DNA from: an uncultured Pseudomonadota bacterium
GTDB lineage: Bacteria; Myxococcota_A; UBA796; SXON01
Reading direction: 5' to 3'
Assembly (NCBI GenBank): GCA_903875225.1
Contig: CAIQVJ010000081.1
Coordinates: 1 to 60,347, forward strand
Length of the DNA: 60,347 bases
Positions within the stretch are counted from its first letter, which is position 1, and each line of letters starts with the position of its first letter. A program made the position numbers and the translations under genes. Shown here piece by piece: positions 46,539 to 55,712 of the stretch. The notes beneath the pieces are model-generated. The model did no database searches. It was given only the letters and a program-made list of their open reading frames with translations, and was not told where the DNA came from.

Positions 46539-49500
46539 GGCTGCACCTCGGTCGGGGGGGCGGTTGGCTGCGCGCCAGCGGCGTCGGGGAGGCCCGAGAG
46601 ATCACCGCCGAGCACGGAGGGGAGGAAGAACGTCTCGCCCGACTCGACTGCCTGCGCCTGGCGCGCAATGGTGTTGGAGCGGAGCGCCTCCACGCGCACG
46701 GGGGAATAGCCGAGGGCTGCGAAGTCGAGCAGACCGCCCGCGCTCGTGTGGCACAGCGAACACTCGACCTTGGGCTTCTTGAGGTCGCCGTGCACGGTCT
46801 CGACCAGCGCCTTGCGCTCGTCCACCCGGAGCACGGACCCGGATCCCCGGATCTTGTCGATCGCCTTCTGCTCGTCGGCGCTTGGCGTCCAGCGATGGCC
46901 GGAGTCGACCGGAATCCCGATCTTCGTGCCGTACTCGCCATGGCCGTGCCCATGGATCCGGAAGCGCATGGTCTCGACGACGTCGTTGTACCGAACCCCC
47001 CCGACCCGAGACGCGCCCAGGGCCGCGAGCCACCGCGTCAGCTCCGGGTCCGCCCCTGACTCCGTGACGGCCTCGCGCAGTGTCGCGACCAGCTGGTCGT
47101 CCCACGGCGAAGGGTGCGTCTCGTCCTTTGCTTCGGTGTCGAGCAGCGTGGCCAGGCGCAACACCGCGGGCGCGGACCGCGGAGTCCGATCCGGGAGGTT
47201 CAGCCAGGAGAGCTCCGTGCCGTGGAGGTCCTGATCGCGGTGACACGTCTGGCAATCCACGAAGGTGGTGTGCATGTTCAGGAAGGCCCGCACCTCCTTG
47301 CGCTCGCCGTGCGGGAGGGCCGAGTGGCACCCCGACATGGTGCAGGTGTTTCCGGGGTCCGGCTCGTACCACGTGGGGATGGCGTGGAAGTGGGCGAGCG
47401 GCCCGCGTTGGAGTTCGTTGTGGGAGGCCCCGCCGTTGCCCGCCTTGCCGGACTCCTCCGCGGAGGTCGTCAGCGCGCTCGCGTCCAGCCGCAGCGGTAC
47501 TTCTTCGACCTCGATGGCGCGCTCTCCGCCGCGCAGTTCGTGGATCAGGAACGTGATCGAGACCGTGGCGAACGCGGCGATCACGACCGCCTGGACCAAC
47601 GCGAAGCTGCGGCGTCCGATCTGGCGGAGCACCTCGACGAACCCGTGCGGGCGAACGACGGGCTGCTGGGTGACGCCCAACTGCTTCGCGACGTCCAGCA
47701 GGTGTCCCATGTGGTTCTCGGCGAGCTCGCCCGGAGGCATGTCGCCCGTGAGCGAGCCGAGGTTGAGCGGGAACACGACCGGAGAGAACACGACCGCGAA
47801 GAAATGCACAGTTGCGATGTACAGAAGCGCGAGGAAGGCCTCGTCGGAGTGGATGATGAGCGCGAAGTTCAGCGCGCGCCCCCCGAAGGTCGCGGCGGCG
47901 TTGTCTTCCAGCCACAGCATGGCGCCGCTGGTGCCGATCATCGCCATGCCCCAGAACACCGCCCAGTACTCGAACTTCTGGGAGAAGTGGAACTTGCCCT
48001 GTGCGGGGCGGTGCCGGCGCAGGCCGAAGAGCCATGCGAACAGGAGGACGAAGTCCTTCACGTCCCCGGGCCGGACCATCATCGGGGACTCCCACCCCAG
48101 GAAGAACAGGTGCTTCAGCAGGCCGCGCTCGGGCTGCTCGCGGCGTCGACGCTTCAGGTCCTCCCAGGCGACCACCGCGAGGTACCCGAGGTGGTAGATC
48201 ATCGTCACGCTGATCACGATGGCGGCGATGCGGTGGATGGTCCGCACGGTCTGGAGTCCGCCGAGCACGGTGACCAGGATCGGCATCCACTCGGCGTTCG
48301 CGAATTTCATCGGCAGGCCGGTGACGACGAGCGTGATGAACGAGATGACCAGCGCCCAGTGCTGGAAGCGCTGGTGGACCGTGAGGCGAGAGAGGAGCTT
48401 GCGGCCGGCGGGGCTCGACTGGATCGCTGTCGCCAGCGCCACGAGCTGCAGTTGCTCGTCGTCCTCGCGCCGGAGGACGATGTTCAGGAGTTCCAGGACC
48501 AGGAGCGCGAAGTACAGCGTCATCGTGCCGACCGTCAGCAGCACGAACGCCATCGTGACGTAGAACTCGACCGTGTCGGCCTCGGGGCTCACGCGCATGT
48601 GCACGGCGGCGGCCGACAGCTCCGGCAGCGAGTTGTCATGACAGCCGACGCTACGGCAGGTGAGCGAGCGGTTGTCCTTGTGGGTCGGCGAGGCGGGGTT
48701 GTCCGCAGCGAGCATCAGGTGGGGGTCCCCGTCCTCGTTCGCATGGCAGTCGGTGCACACCGGGGCACCAAGCACTCCGAGCTGGGAGGCCTTCCCATGG
48801 AAGCTCCTCATGTAGCTCGTGACTGCGTCGTGCAGGCCGTTCTTCTCGTTGACCGCCTCGTCGCTGTGGCACACCGCGCAGGCGCGTGCGGCCTCGCGGG
48901 CGGGGCGCTCGTCGCCGAGGCGGCTCCCCACGTGCCGCACATAGTGTGCGGTGTCCACGGGGAGCGAGTCGTCGTGGCAGGTCTGGCATCGCACCGTCGG
49001 GTTGACCCCGCGGTGGAACGGGTCCGCCACCGCCGGCATGCGGTAGACCGGGTCGTCGTGGCAGTACAGGCAGGCCGACTGCCCCTCCCTGAGGAGCGGC
49101 TCGGAGTAGGGCTGGGCCGCGAGGGTGTCGGGTGAGTGCACGCTCCTGGCCAGACTCTCGGTCGGCCGGCTGTGGCTGAAGTCGACCGCCGTGCCCGAGC
49201 CGCGAACGATGTGACACGTGCGTGAGCAGTCGACAGGCGTCACATCGCCGTGGGGGACCTTCTGCACGGCAGAGCGCTCATGGCAGCCGGTGCAGGCGAG
49301 CAACGTGTGAGGGCCGGCGCCATCCGCGTAGAAACGCGCGCTGACGAAGAACAGGCGCAGGTCACCCGACTTGGCGTCCATGCGCGCCAGACCCGGGAAG
49401 CGGTGGCACAGCAGGCAGTTGTCCGGGTCGCTCGCCTCCGGCGAACGCGTTGCTCCATCGGTGGCCTGGCTCGCGTCCTGCGCTGGCGTCTGGCCCTCCA

Positions 49501-49639
49501 TCGGTGCGCCGGACAGAGGCATGCCCTGGACCGTCTCTGTCGGCCCCTCGGCTCGGGCGGGGGAGACCAGGACCAGCAGCAAGAGGAGCGGCAACAGCAG
49601 CGCCCGACCTAGACGCGAGGCGATGGATCTGCGGGTCAT
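46535..49639 (-). CDS. CbcL-like cytochrome b/multiheme c fusion (quinol oxidoreductase)
   Basis: A 1034-residue inner-membrane protein. After a signal peptide (1-30), residues 70-340 contain eight heme-c motifs, of which one is CX3CH (CSRTCH, 138-143) and one CX4CH (CRSVGCH, 328-334). Residues 355-760 form a membrane cytochrome b of the formate-dehydrogenase-gamma/thiosulfate-reductase type, with His in HQRFQHW, IHRIAA, YHLGYL and IHSDEAF to bind two hemes b. Residues 780-1034 carry three more heme-c motifs (CTMSGCH, CQTCH, CSLCH). The layout resembles Geobacter CbcL, an inner-membrane menaquinol oxidase for extracellular electron transfer, with added C-terminal hemes. A GAGG-type ribosome-binding site precedes the ATG at 49639. 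Confidence 0.88.
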   Translation of the reverse strand: MTRRSIASRLGRALLLPLLLLLVLVSPARAEGPTETVQGMPLSGAPMEGQTPAQDASQATDGATRSPEASDPDNCLLCHRFPGLARMDAKSGDLRLFFVSARFYADGAGPHTLLACTGCHERSAVQKVPHGDVTPVDCSRTCHIVRGSGTAVDFSHSRPTESLARSVHSPDTLAAQPYSEPLLREGQSACLYCHDDPVYRMPAVADPFHRGVNPTVRCQTCHDDSLPVDTAHYVRHVGSRLGDERPAREAARACAVCHSDEAVNEKNGLHDAVTSYMRSFHGKASQLGVLGAPVCTDCHANEDGDPHLMLAADNPASPTHKDNRSLTCRSVGCHDNSLPELSAAAVHMRVSPEADTVEFYVTMAFVLLTVGTMTLYFALLVLELLNIVLRREDDEQLQLVALATAIQSSPAGRKLLSRLTVHQRFQHWALVISFITLVVTGLPMKFANAEWMPILVTVLGGLQTVRTIHRIAAIVISVTMIYHLGYLAVVAWEDLKRRRREQPERGLLKHLFFLGWESPMMVRPGDVKDFVLLFAWLFGLRRHRPAQGKFHFSQKFEYWAVFWGMAMIGTSGAMLWLEDNAAATFGGRALNFALIIHSDEAFLALLYIATVHFFAVVFSPVVFPLNLGSLTGDMPPGELAENHMGHLLDVAKQLGVTQQPVVRPHGFVEVLRQIGRRSFALVQAVVIAAFATVSITFLIHELRGGERAIEVEEVPLRLDASALTTSAEESGKAGNGGASHNELQRGPLAHFHAIPTWYEPDPGNTCTMSGCHSALPHGERKEVRAFLNMHTTFVDCQTCHRDQDLHGTELSWLNLPDRTPRSAPAVLRLATLLDTEAKDETHPSPWDDQLVATLREAVTESGADPELTRWLAALGASRVGGVRYNDVVETMRFRIHGHGHGEYGTKIGIPVDSGHRWTPSADEQKAIDKIRGSGSVLRVDERKALVETVHGDLKKPKVECSLCHTSAGGLLDFAALGYSPVRVEALRSNTIARQAQAVESGETFFLPSVLGGDLSGLPDAAGAQPTAPPTEVQP

Positions 49640-49763
49640 GTTGGACCTCTGGTGGGTCAGGGACAGACGGGCCCGGAAGGGGGCCTTGAAACCGGCGGCG
49701 GCGAGGAACCGGAGCATGTGGCCAGGAGGCCGATGGCGAAGGAGACTGGCGGGCGTGCCGAAC

Positions 49764-50648
49764 TCATTTCTTCGGTCCCGTCCCGTGGCAGGCATGGCAC
49801 AGCGTGCCGTCGGCAGCGGGCAGCGCGAGCATCGTGCTCTGCTGCTCCTTCTTGTCTCCCGCAGCCTGGGGCGGTGCGGCACTGGCGTTCAGCCGATCGC
49901 CGAATCGAGTGCGTTTGAGGGGAAGCGTCGGCGTATCGGCGGTATGGACGTCGTGGCAGGTCCAGCAGGCGATCTTTCCGCCCGGCAGGAGCGGGAGGAG
50001 GCTGGCCGCCTCGGGGCCCAGCTCGGTCTTCACGACGGCGTTCATGTGTTCGGGCACGCCCAGGTGGACGGGGCTCGGATGGCAGGTGGCGCACGCCTCT
50101 TCGGGCGCGAGGCGGAGGCGGGACTCGGTCGGCGACGCGCCCTGCTGCGGCAGGCCCGCGTGACAGGCAGCGCACTGGTCGTTGGTTGTCGCAGGGGGTG
50201 GCAGCGTGACGTGCGGGTTCGAGCGGGTGAGCACCGTCGGCTGATGACAGCGGTAGCAGAAGTCCATCCTGCGGGGGGGCACCCCGCCGCGCAGGTAGGG
50301 CACGGCATGCTCACGAGCGGGGTCACAACCCGGCTCGGCGTGGCACGTCGCGCAGGTCACCACCCCGTCCTCCAGCGGCCAGCCCTCGTGGACATGGATG
50401 TCCCTCGGGCGCATTCCGACCGGGTGCATGTCGGCGTCGGGGTGACAGCTTCGACAAGTGGCCTCGATCGGTCGCACCGCGCCTGGCGCCGGGCCTACCG
50501 AGGGGTCGTGGCAGGCGGCGCAGGCCCCGGGGTTGTCGTGTGGGCTGACGCCAAGCCTGGCGGTGGCGCTTCCGGTCGACGGAAAGGCGAATACGGCGAG
50601 CAAGGTCCCCGCGAGGGCACAGAGCACGAGCCAGCGGGGGAGACTCAT
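49764..50648 (-). CDS. Octaheme c-type cytochrome
   Basis: A 294-residue exported protein (signal GTLLAVFAFPSTGSATA) with eight CxxCH motifs (CAACH, CRSCH, CATCH, CYRCH, CAACH, CATCH, CWTCH, CHACH). The C-terminal end TMLALPAADGTLCHACHG is the source-like sequence for the 48-residue remnant at 43.6 kb. Its start overlaps the stop of the diheme lipoprotein (ATGA). A 124-bp gap separates it from the CbcL-like gene, the largest gap within this part of the cluster. Likely a periplasmic electron carrier. Confidence 0.85.
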   Translation of the reverse strand: MSLPRWLVLCALAGTLLAVFAFPSTGSATARLGVSPHDNPGACAACHDPSVGPAPGAVRPIEATCRSCHPDADMHPVGMRPRDIHVHEGWPLEDGVVTCATCHAEPGCDPAREHAVPYLRGGVPPRRMDFCYRCHQPTVLTRSNPHVTLPPPATTNDQCAACHAGLPQQGASPTESRLRLAPEEACATCHPSPVHLGVPEHMNAVVKTELGPEAASLLPLLPGGKIACWTCHDVHTADTPTLPLKRTRFGDRLNASAAPPQAAGDKKEQQSTMLALPAADGTLCHACHGTGPKK

Positions 50649-50986
50649 GGCGTGTCACCGGAGGTGTCACCGGAGTCGTCGAGCCCAGCCCACGCCGACA
50701 CCCCGTTTGTGCCGTGACACTGGATGCAGCTCGTGGTGTCCTCCGGATCGATGAGGGCGTCGATCGCGGCGCTGTCCACAGCCGCGATCTCACTGCAGTC
50801 GTTGTGGTGGATCAGGAAGCGCTGGTGGCATTGGAAGCACTCGGTGCGACCCCAGCCCGGGCCGTGCTCGCCGGGTGTCAGCGTCAGCGCCGCCGGGGAT
50901 TCCGCGATGTCCCTCGTGTACGCGCACGGGTCGCGGGCACCGCAGGCCACGAACAGGAGCGCGAGGGGGAGAAGGCGGATCATCAT
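50645..50986 (-). CDS. Diheme c-type lipoprotein
   Basis: The 113-residue protein has a lipobox (LPLALLFVAC) and two CxxCH motifs (CFQCH, CIQCH), with a long spacer between them and an Asp/Ser/Thr-rich end (SGDTSGDTP). ATGATG at the start overlaps the previous gene's TGA, and the stop overlaps the next ATG. It is probably an outer-membrane-anchored small electron carrier that works with the porin complex. Confidence 0.8.
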   Translation of the reverse strand: MMIRLLPLALLFVACGARDPCAYTRDIAESPAALTLTPGEHGPGWGRTECFQCHQRFLIHHNDCSEIAAVDSAAIDALIDPEDTTSCIQCHGTNGVSAWAGLDDSGDTSGDTP

Positions 50987-51594
50987 GGATTTCTTCCCCA
51001 GCCGCTCTGGGATGCGTGACAGCTCGTGCACTCGGCCTGGACGTGACAGGTGTCACAGGAGGCGGGGTCGGCGCGAGCCGCGATGCCGTGTACGGTGAGC
51101 CAGGAGCGGTCGTGGATCTTCTGCCCGGCTGTCTGCCGACGATCGTGACAGTTGGTGCAGGTCGAGCGGGTGTGACAGTTCAGGCAGGCGGCAGTGCCCT
51201 CTCGCGCGGCATCCCCGTGCATGTCGATCCATCCGATCGCGTGAGACGCGGGCTTGTCCACCGTCTCGTGACAGGTGCCACAGTGGTGGGGAGCCTGAGA
51301 CATGCCGTCCCCGCCGCCGAGATCTCCCTCACCGGGGGCGTGACACTCGTGGCAGACGTTCTCCCTCGGGATCAGCGGGTCGCGCGGAAGCCAACCGGAG
51401 GGCTCCGGTGTGATCGCGGAACCCACCGGGTGACAGGAGATGCAGGTCACTCCGACCCGCTCGGTCGGACGCGCGTGGGACTCGTGGTTGAACTTCTGGA
51501 AGATCTGATCGCGCTCCTCCACCGAGCGCCCGGCGGCGCTGGGAGCGACGATGCCCACCAGAAGCAACAGGATCATGAGGCGAAGGGACATCAT
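50983..51594 (-). CDS. Heptaheme c-type cytochrome
   Basis: A 203-residue exported protein (signal LMILLLLVGIVAPSAAG) with seven CxxCH motifs (CISCH, CHECH, CGTCH, CLNCH, CTNCH, CDTCH, CTSCH), dense for its size. The chain before the first motif (FQKFNHESHARPTERVGVTCISCHP) is of the class III/c7-like type. Overlaps by ATGA on both sides place it between the porin and the diheme lipoprotein, which suggests a periplasmic partner of the porin. Confidence 0.83.
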   Translation of the reverse strand: MMSLRLMILLLLVGIVAPSAAGRSVEERDQIFQKFNHESHARPTERVGVTCISCHPVGSAITPEPSGWLPRDPLIPRENVCHECHAPGEGDLGGGDGMSQAPHHCGTCHETVDKPASHAIGWIDMHGDAAREGTAACLNCHTRSTCTNCHDRRQTAGQKIHDRSWLTVHGIAARADPASCDTCHVQAECTSCHASQSGWGRNP

Positions 51595-52805
51595 CGCAGG
51601 GCCACCCGCAAGGCCGCCCAACCGCGGGCGTCCACGTTCGCGACGATGTCGTGGCTCACCTCAACGCCGAGGGTGACCCCCCAGATGGGGGACAGGTGCA
51701 GATCGCCGTCCAGGCCTACGACGGCAGCCGTGGTCCACGCCTGGTGCATCGTGTGCCACGGCACCACGAACGCGTGGGCGCCGAGGCTGACCGGCCCGGG
51801 CAGCGGCGTGGCCACGCTGCCGCCAATGGCCTGGAAGCTGCCACCCGGGCCGATTGCGCCTCTCCACGTGGGGCGGACGCACCATGCGTCCGCGTCGCAG
51901 TGCTGGCGCCAGCTCACCTCTCCACGGGCACCCGTCTGCCGGCCGGTGCCGTCCGAGAGCGGGCTGGCCGCGGCGTCGTCCTGGTCCCAGGTCTGTGCGG
52001 AGCCGCTCATCCACAGCTCATCGCGGCGCACGTTGCTCCAGCCGAATCCGACTCCGATCTCGTCGGTGCCCTGGGGCGCGAACGTCGCGAGGATGTCGCC
52101 GGCGAGCGGCGAACTGGCGTCGAGCACGTCGCGGTGCTCGAAGTGGAGCTCCGCGCGGGTTCCCGAGACGGGTCGAAAACCGAGCTCGGCCCGGCCCCGC
52201 TCGATCACGGCGTCGCCGTTCCCGATGCCGGCCGCCGCCATCAGCGAGAGGCTCGGTGCGCGCTTGGCGTCCGGGGCGGCCCAGCGCAGGTCGATGTCGG
52301 GATGGAACGCAGTGTCACTGGTCGGGCCGCCCTCGACCCAGCCCCCGGCCCTCGCGGTGAACTTCCCGCCCTCGACGCGAGCATTCATGCGCCCGACGGC
52401 CGCGCCCTCAGTCCACGGGGTTGCCGGGTGCTCGGCCCAGCCTGCCCAGGCCTCGAGGGAGAGCATGCCTCGCCCGTGCCAGCGGACGCGCCCGCCGTCC
52501 ATGAGCCGTGGGTACTGCGGCAGATCGATGCGCTGGCGCCCGACGGTCCAGTCGACCGCGTCCTTCCGACCGTCCACGCTCAGCACATACATACGCGGGA
52601 CGATCCGCTCGTCCACCCCCGATGGCCAAGCGAGCTCGCCGTAGGCCTCGACGTGGGAGCTGCCCACGGGCGCTCCGACCCACGCGGTCTGCCAGAACGG
52701 CACCATCAAGCCGCCCGAGAAGTCCTGCTCGACCGCCACGGCCGAGGTCGCCGCGGCGTATGGCTCTTTGGCCAGCGCGACGTGCAGCGCGAGCAACGTG
52801 ATCAT
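51591..52805 (-). CDS. Outer-membrane beta-barrel porin of the cytochrome conduit
   Basis: The 404-residue protein has a signal peptide (MITLLALHVALA) and no heme motif. Its sequence alternates polar and hydrophobic residues with many Trp, Gly and Asp-containing turns (ELHFEHRDVL, RDELWMSGSAQTW, GARGEVSWRQH) and ends in a strand with ALRVALR, as expected of a beta-barrel. Porin-cytochrome conduits (PCC/Mtr type) consist of such a porin plus periplasmic and surface cytochromes, and it is framed here by two cytochrome genes with ATGA overlaps. It is not a close match to MtrB by eye, so its class is inference. Confidence 0.72.
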   Translation of the reverse strand: MITLLALHVALAKEPYAAATSAVAVEQDFSGGLMVPFWQTAWVGAPVGSSHVEAYGELAWPSGVDERIVPRMYVLSVDGRKDAVDWTVGRQRIDLPQYPRLMDGGRVRWHGRGMLSLEAWAGWAEHPATPWTEGAAVGRMNARVEGGKFTARAGGWVEGGPTSDTAFHPDIDLRWAAPDAKRAPSLSLMAAAGIGNGDAVIERGRAELGFRPVSGTRAELHFEHRDVLDASSPLAGDILATFAPQGTDEIGVGFGWSNVRRDELWMSGSAQTWDQDDAAASPLSDGTGRQTGARGEVSWRQHCDADAWCVRPTWRGAIGPGGSFQAIGGSVATPLPGPVSLGAHAFVVPWHTMHQAWTTAAVVGLDGDLHLSPIWGVTLGVEVSHDIVANVDARGWAALRVALR

Positions 52806-53614
52806 TGGGCGCCCCCATGGCAGGTCTTCGCACACCGGGCGATCATCGTGGGCGGACCGAACCCGGCTTCATGGCATGCGGAGCAGGGGCCTTCACCGAC
52901 GGTCGCGACGGTGCCGGGGTGGGTCTTCGCCCAGTCGGCGGGATGCGGGAAGCTCGGATGGCACCGCGCACAGGCCACGCCGGTCGTGCCGCCCGCGCCC
53001 AGATCGCCGTGGCACGCCAGGCAGTCGTCCATGCGCAGGAGCCCTGCCGCGCCGTGCACCGTCGGATCCTCCCAGCCCTGGACATGGGGGTAGTCGACGT
53101 GGCACTTCGTGCAGGACGGAGCCTCGGTGGTGCCCGCCAGATCTGCCCCATGACAGGCGCCGCAGGCCGCTCCGGCCGATCCCCGGGCGAGCATGAAGGT
53201 GCCGTGCTGACCGACCAGCTCCCAACCTTCGACGTGCGGGTAGCTGGCGTGGCAGCCGGTACAGGCATGGTCGTCAGTGGCGGCGAGCCCCGGGAGGTCG
53301 TGACACTTCATGCACGGCTCGCGCGCAACGGGTCCGGTGTCCCCCGTGAGCCCCTTCCCGTGCACGGCCCCTGCGAGCCACCCATCGGGGTGCGGGTAGG
53401 CGTCATGGCAGGAGGCGCAGGTGGGAGCAGCGCTCCCATCCAGGCGGTGGCACGTGTCGCACGCGTCAGCCCCGACAGCGATCGCCTCCTTGCCGTGGAG
53501 CGCCCCCGCCTTGAAGCCTTCGGCATGCGGGAAGGAGACGAGGCCTCCAGCGGTCGAGCCCCCAGACGGCCCGGCAGTGCAGGCGGCGAGACCGAGCCAG
53601 AACAGGATGATCAT
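52802..53614 (-). CDS. Decaheme lipoprotein cytochrome (nine CxxCH plus one CX3CH)
   Basis: A 270-residue lipoprotein (LFWLGLAAC) with nine CxxCH motifs and a final CX3CH (CAKTCH) near the C-terminus. Each heme unit is followed by a repeated YPHxxGW-type segment (SYPHVEGW, DYPHVQGW, SFPHPADW), so the protein consists of several near-equal repeats. Its start overlaps the stop of the 8-heme lipoprotein gene and its stop the porin start (both ATGA). It probably lies on the periplasmic or outer face of the porin. Confidence 0.85.
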   Translation of the reverse strand: MIILFWLGLAACTAGPSGGSTAGGLVSFPHAEGFKAGALHGKEAIAVGADACDTCHRLDGSAAPTCASCHDAYPHPDGWLAGAVHGKGLTGDTGPVAREPCMKCHDLPGLAATDDHACTGCHASYPHVEGWELVGQHGTFMLARGSAGAACGACHGADLAGTTEAPSCTKCHVDYPHVQGWEDPTVHGAAGLLRMDDCLACHGDLGAGGTTGVACARCHPSFPHPADWAKTHPGTVATVGEGPCSACHEAGFGPPTMIARCAKTCHGGAQ

Positions 53615-55638
53615 GGGAACATCTCCGTCCAGGACGCATCCAGCGCGGCGTGCGTCGCCCGAAGCGTGGGGTCCCCGGTCGGCCCCGTGAACGTCCCGCT
53701 GTAGAGCCACGTGTTGTAGGCGTGGCAATCCATGCAGCTGTTGTTCACGAAGCTCCCCGGCGGCAGCTCGGTGGCCCCGACGGCATCGAAGTCGGCGAGG
53801 GTGTCGGAGGGCGGTACCGCCAGGAAGAGGTGGCTCATCTCGTCCCCGGCGGCCGACTCGTCGTTCCAGGCGAGCCGTGTGGCTGTCTGGGGCATGTGAC
53901 AGCCAACGCAACGCCCTTCGCCCGAGGCGCTGTCCGGCTGGTAGATCGGGTGGGCGTCGTGCGCCTCGACAGCTGCCTGGTCCGCGCCGAACGTGAGCCC
54001 GGCGTGGCAGGACAGACAGGCGGTGTTGTCCTTGTCTTCCTGCCACAGAGAGCCCGAAGGACCATCCGCCGCACCGCCGTGCGGACCGTGGCAGTCGGTG
54101 CACCGCGCGACCCACGCGGCTGTTCCGTGCGGGGAATCCGCCAGCTCGTCAGCCTGGGCTCCAGGCACCGCTGCGCTGCCCCCGGACCAGGTCACGAACG
54201 CGGATCCCGCGTAGTCGGACAGCGTGTCCCCGGGGGTGAAGAGCCCGTGATCGGTGTCCCAGGCGTAGGGTGCTCCCTCCCCGCCCGTCAGCGCGGAGTG
54301 GCACTGGGCGCAGACCTCGTTCGCCCGGTCCACGTCGAGGAAGTCGGGGTTCACGATGTTGAACGGCTTCTGGGAGAGCGCCTGCGACGAGTGCTCTGAG
54401 CCGGGCCCGTGGCAGCGTTCGCACCCTACGTCGCCCTCGACCCATCGACCGGCCCCGGACGTGGCGGTCATGGACAGCGCGCCGCCGCCGGCCGCAGTGA
54501 GCGTGAACCCGGTCGCGTGGCAGGCAAAGCAGCGTGTCTCTGCGGAGGACGTCATCGCCGGGGAGCTTGTGCTCGCGAAGAGGAAGGACCCGTCAGCTGC
54601 GAACCAGGTGTCGGTCTGCCATGCTGTCCAACCGCCTGTCGCGCCGGGCCAACCCGCGCGGGCGGTGTCCGGCGGGGTCCACGCAACGGGGAGCGGCCAG
54701 GCCGTTCCGCTGATCTCGGTCCACGGCACAGCACCCCGGCCCTCACCGCCCAACAACCCCGACACGGTGTAGGAGCGCGCCGATCCCCTGCGGTCCGTCA
54801 GCACCACCACCGCCGACGCCCCCGACCTTCCCAACTCCGCGCTGGCGGCCCCGAGGGCGACCACCTCGCCGGTGTCGAACCCCGCCGCAGGCGCACCGGT
54901 CACGTCGGACTGGGCGTTTCCGTGGGCGCTCAAGCCATGCTGGTCGCCCTGCTCCGTGTGGCAATAGCCGCAGATGGTGCTGCCAATGTACGTCGCCGAA
55001 GCTCCTGGCATGCCGGAGAGCTGCAGCGAGAGCCGAGCGTTGCCGATGGCCGGCATCGTCAGCGACTTCACACGGCGGGAGGCGAGCCGGCCCGTCGGGT
55101 CGGTGACGTCGACCGAGATCACCAGGCCGGCGAGCCCGGACAAGGTGGCGGCACCGGCAGAGTCTGTCGTGGCGGTCGACGACGTCGTGCCATCCGTACC
55201 GGTGACGCTGACCCCCACAGCAGGCAGATCGTCGGGTCCCAGTACGCTGATCGCGACGAACCCGTCCACGACATCCGGCCGCACGAGTTGTACGGTCGCC
55301 TCCGCGACGGTGTCCACAGCCACGTCCACGGGGTCGGAGTAGCCGACATCCCAGCCCTCCGCCTTGGCAGCCACGCGGTAGCTGCCCGGCAACAGCCGCT
55401 CGATCGTGAAGCGACCGTCGGCGTCCGTCACCGCGCCCCGCCCGGAGGGCTCCGAGGTCACGTTGGCGGCGGGAATCGCGACGCCGGCCTCATCGGTCAC
55501 GGTGCCGGCGAGCGAGCCCGCCGCGGTCGGGACCGAGACCTCCGTCTGAAAACCGCTGTCCTCAGGCCATCCCGTCGGCGCACAGGCGGTGCCGAGGACT
55601 GACGTGGCGAAGAGCAGGGGGAGCATGGAGCGCGTCAT
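53611..55638 (-). CDS. Octaheme lipoprotein with N-terminal carboxypeptidase-regulatory-like domain
   Basis: The 675-residue lipoprotein (LLFATSVLGTAC) is the first gene of the cytochrome cluster. Residues 35-115 form a CarboxypepD_reg-like beta-sandwich (GSLAGTVTDEAGVAIPAANV to LPGSYRVAAKAEGW), and a second beta domain follows to about 205. Eight CxxCH motifs start with CGYCH near residue 220 and end with CMDCH near 640, in the style of cytochrome c554/multiheme-reductase proteins. The beta domains suggest surface exposure. A sigma-54-like promoter and an upstream dyad precede it (see separate entries). The start ATG lies 19 bases after the promoter, with no obvious ribosome-binding site. 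Confidence 0.85.
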   Translation of the reverse strand: MTRSMLPLLFATSVLGTACAPTGWPEDSGFQTEVSVPTAAGSLAGTVTDEAGVAIPAANVTSEPSGRGAVTDADGRFTIERLLPGSYRVAAKAEGWDVGYSDPVDVAVDTVAEATVQLVRPDVVDGFVAISVLGPDDLPAVGVSVTGTDGTTSSTATTDSAGAATLSGLAGLVISVDVTDPTGRLASRRVKSLTMPAIGNARLSLQLSGMPGASATYIGSTICGYCHTEQGDQHGLSAHGNAQSDVTGAPAAGFDTGEVVALGAASAELGRSGASAVVVLTDRRGSARSYTVSGLLGGEGRGAVPWTEISGTAWPLPVAWTPPDTARAGWPGATGGWTAWQTDTWFAADGSFLFASTSSPAMTSSAETRCFACHATGFTLTAAGGGALSMTATSGAGRWVEGDVGCERCHGPGSEHSSQALSQKPFNIVNPDFLDVDRANEVCAQCHSALTGGEGAPYAWDTDHGLFTPGDTLSDYAGSAFVTWSGGSAAVPGAQADELADSPHGTAAWVARCTDCHGPHGGAADGPSGSLWQEDKDNTACLSCHAGLTFGADQAAVEAHDAHPIYQPDSASGEGRCVGCHMPQTATRLAWNDESAAGDEMSHLFLAVPPSDTLADFDAVGATELPPGSFVNNSCMDCHAYNTWLYSGTFTGPTGDPTLRATHAALDASWTEMFP

Positions 55639-55657
55639 ATGGACAATCGACGCCAAC

Positions 55658-55673
55658 TGCAAGGATCGGACCA
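55658..55673 (-). promoter_or_regulatory. Sigma-54-like promoter, copy B
   Basis: Minus-strand TGGTCCGATCCTTGCA matches the -24/-12 consensus (GG and GC ten bases apart) and is 19 bases before the start of the first cytochrome gene. Only two of its 16 bases differ from copy A at most. Confidence 0.55.
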
Positions 55674-55712
55674 GCATCCCGTGGCATCTTTCGCCTCGTC
55701 GTATTGCGATTC

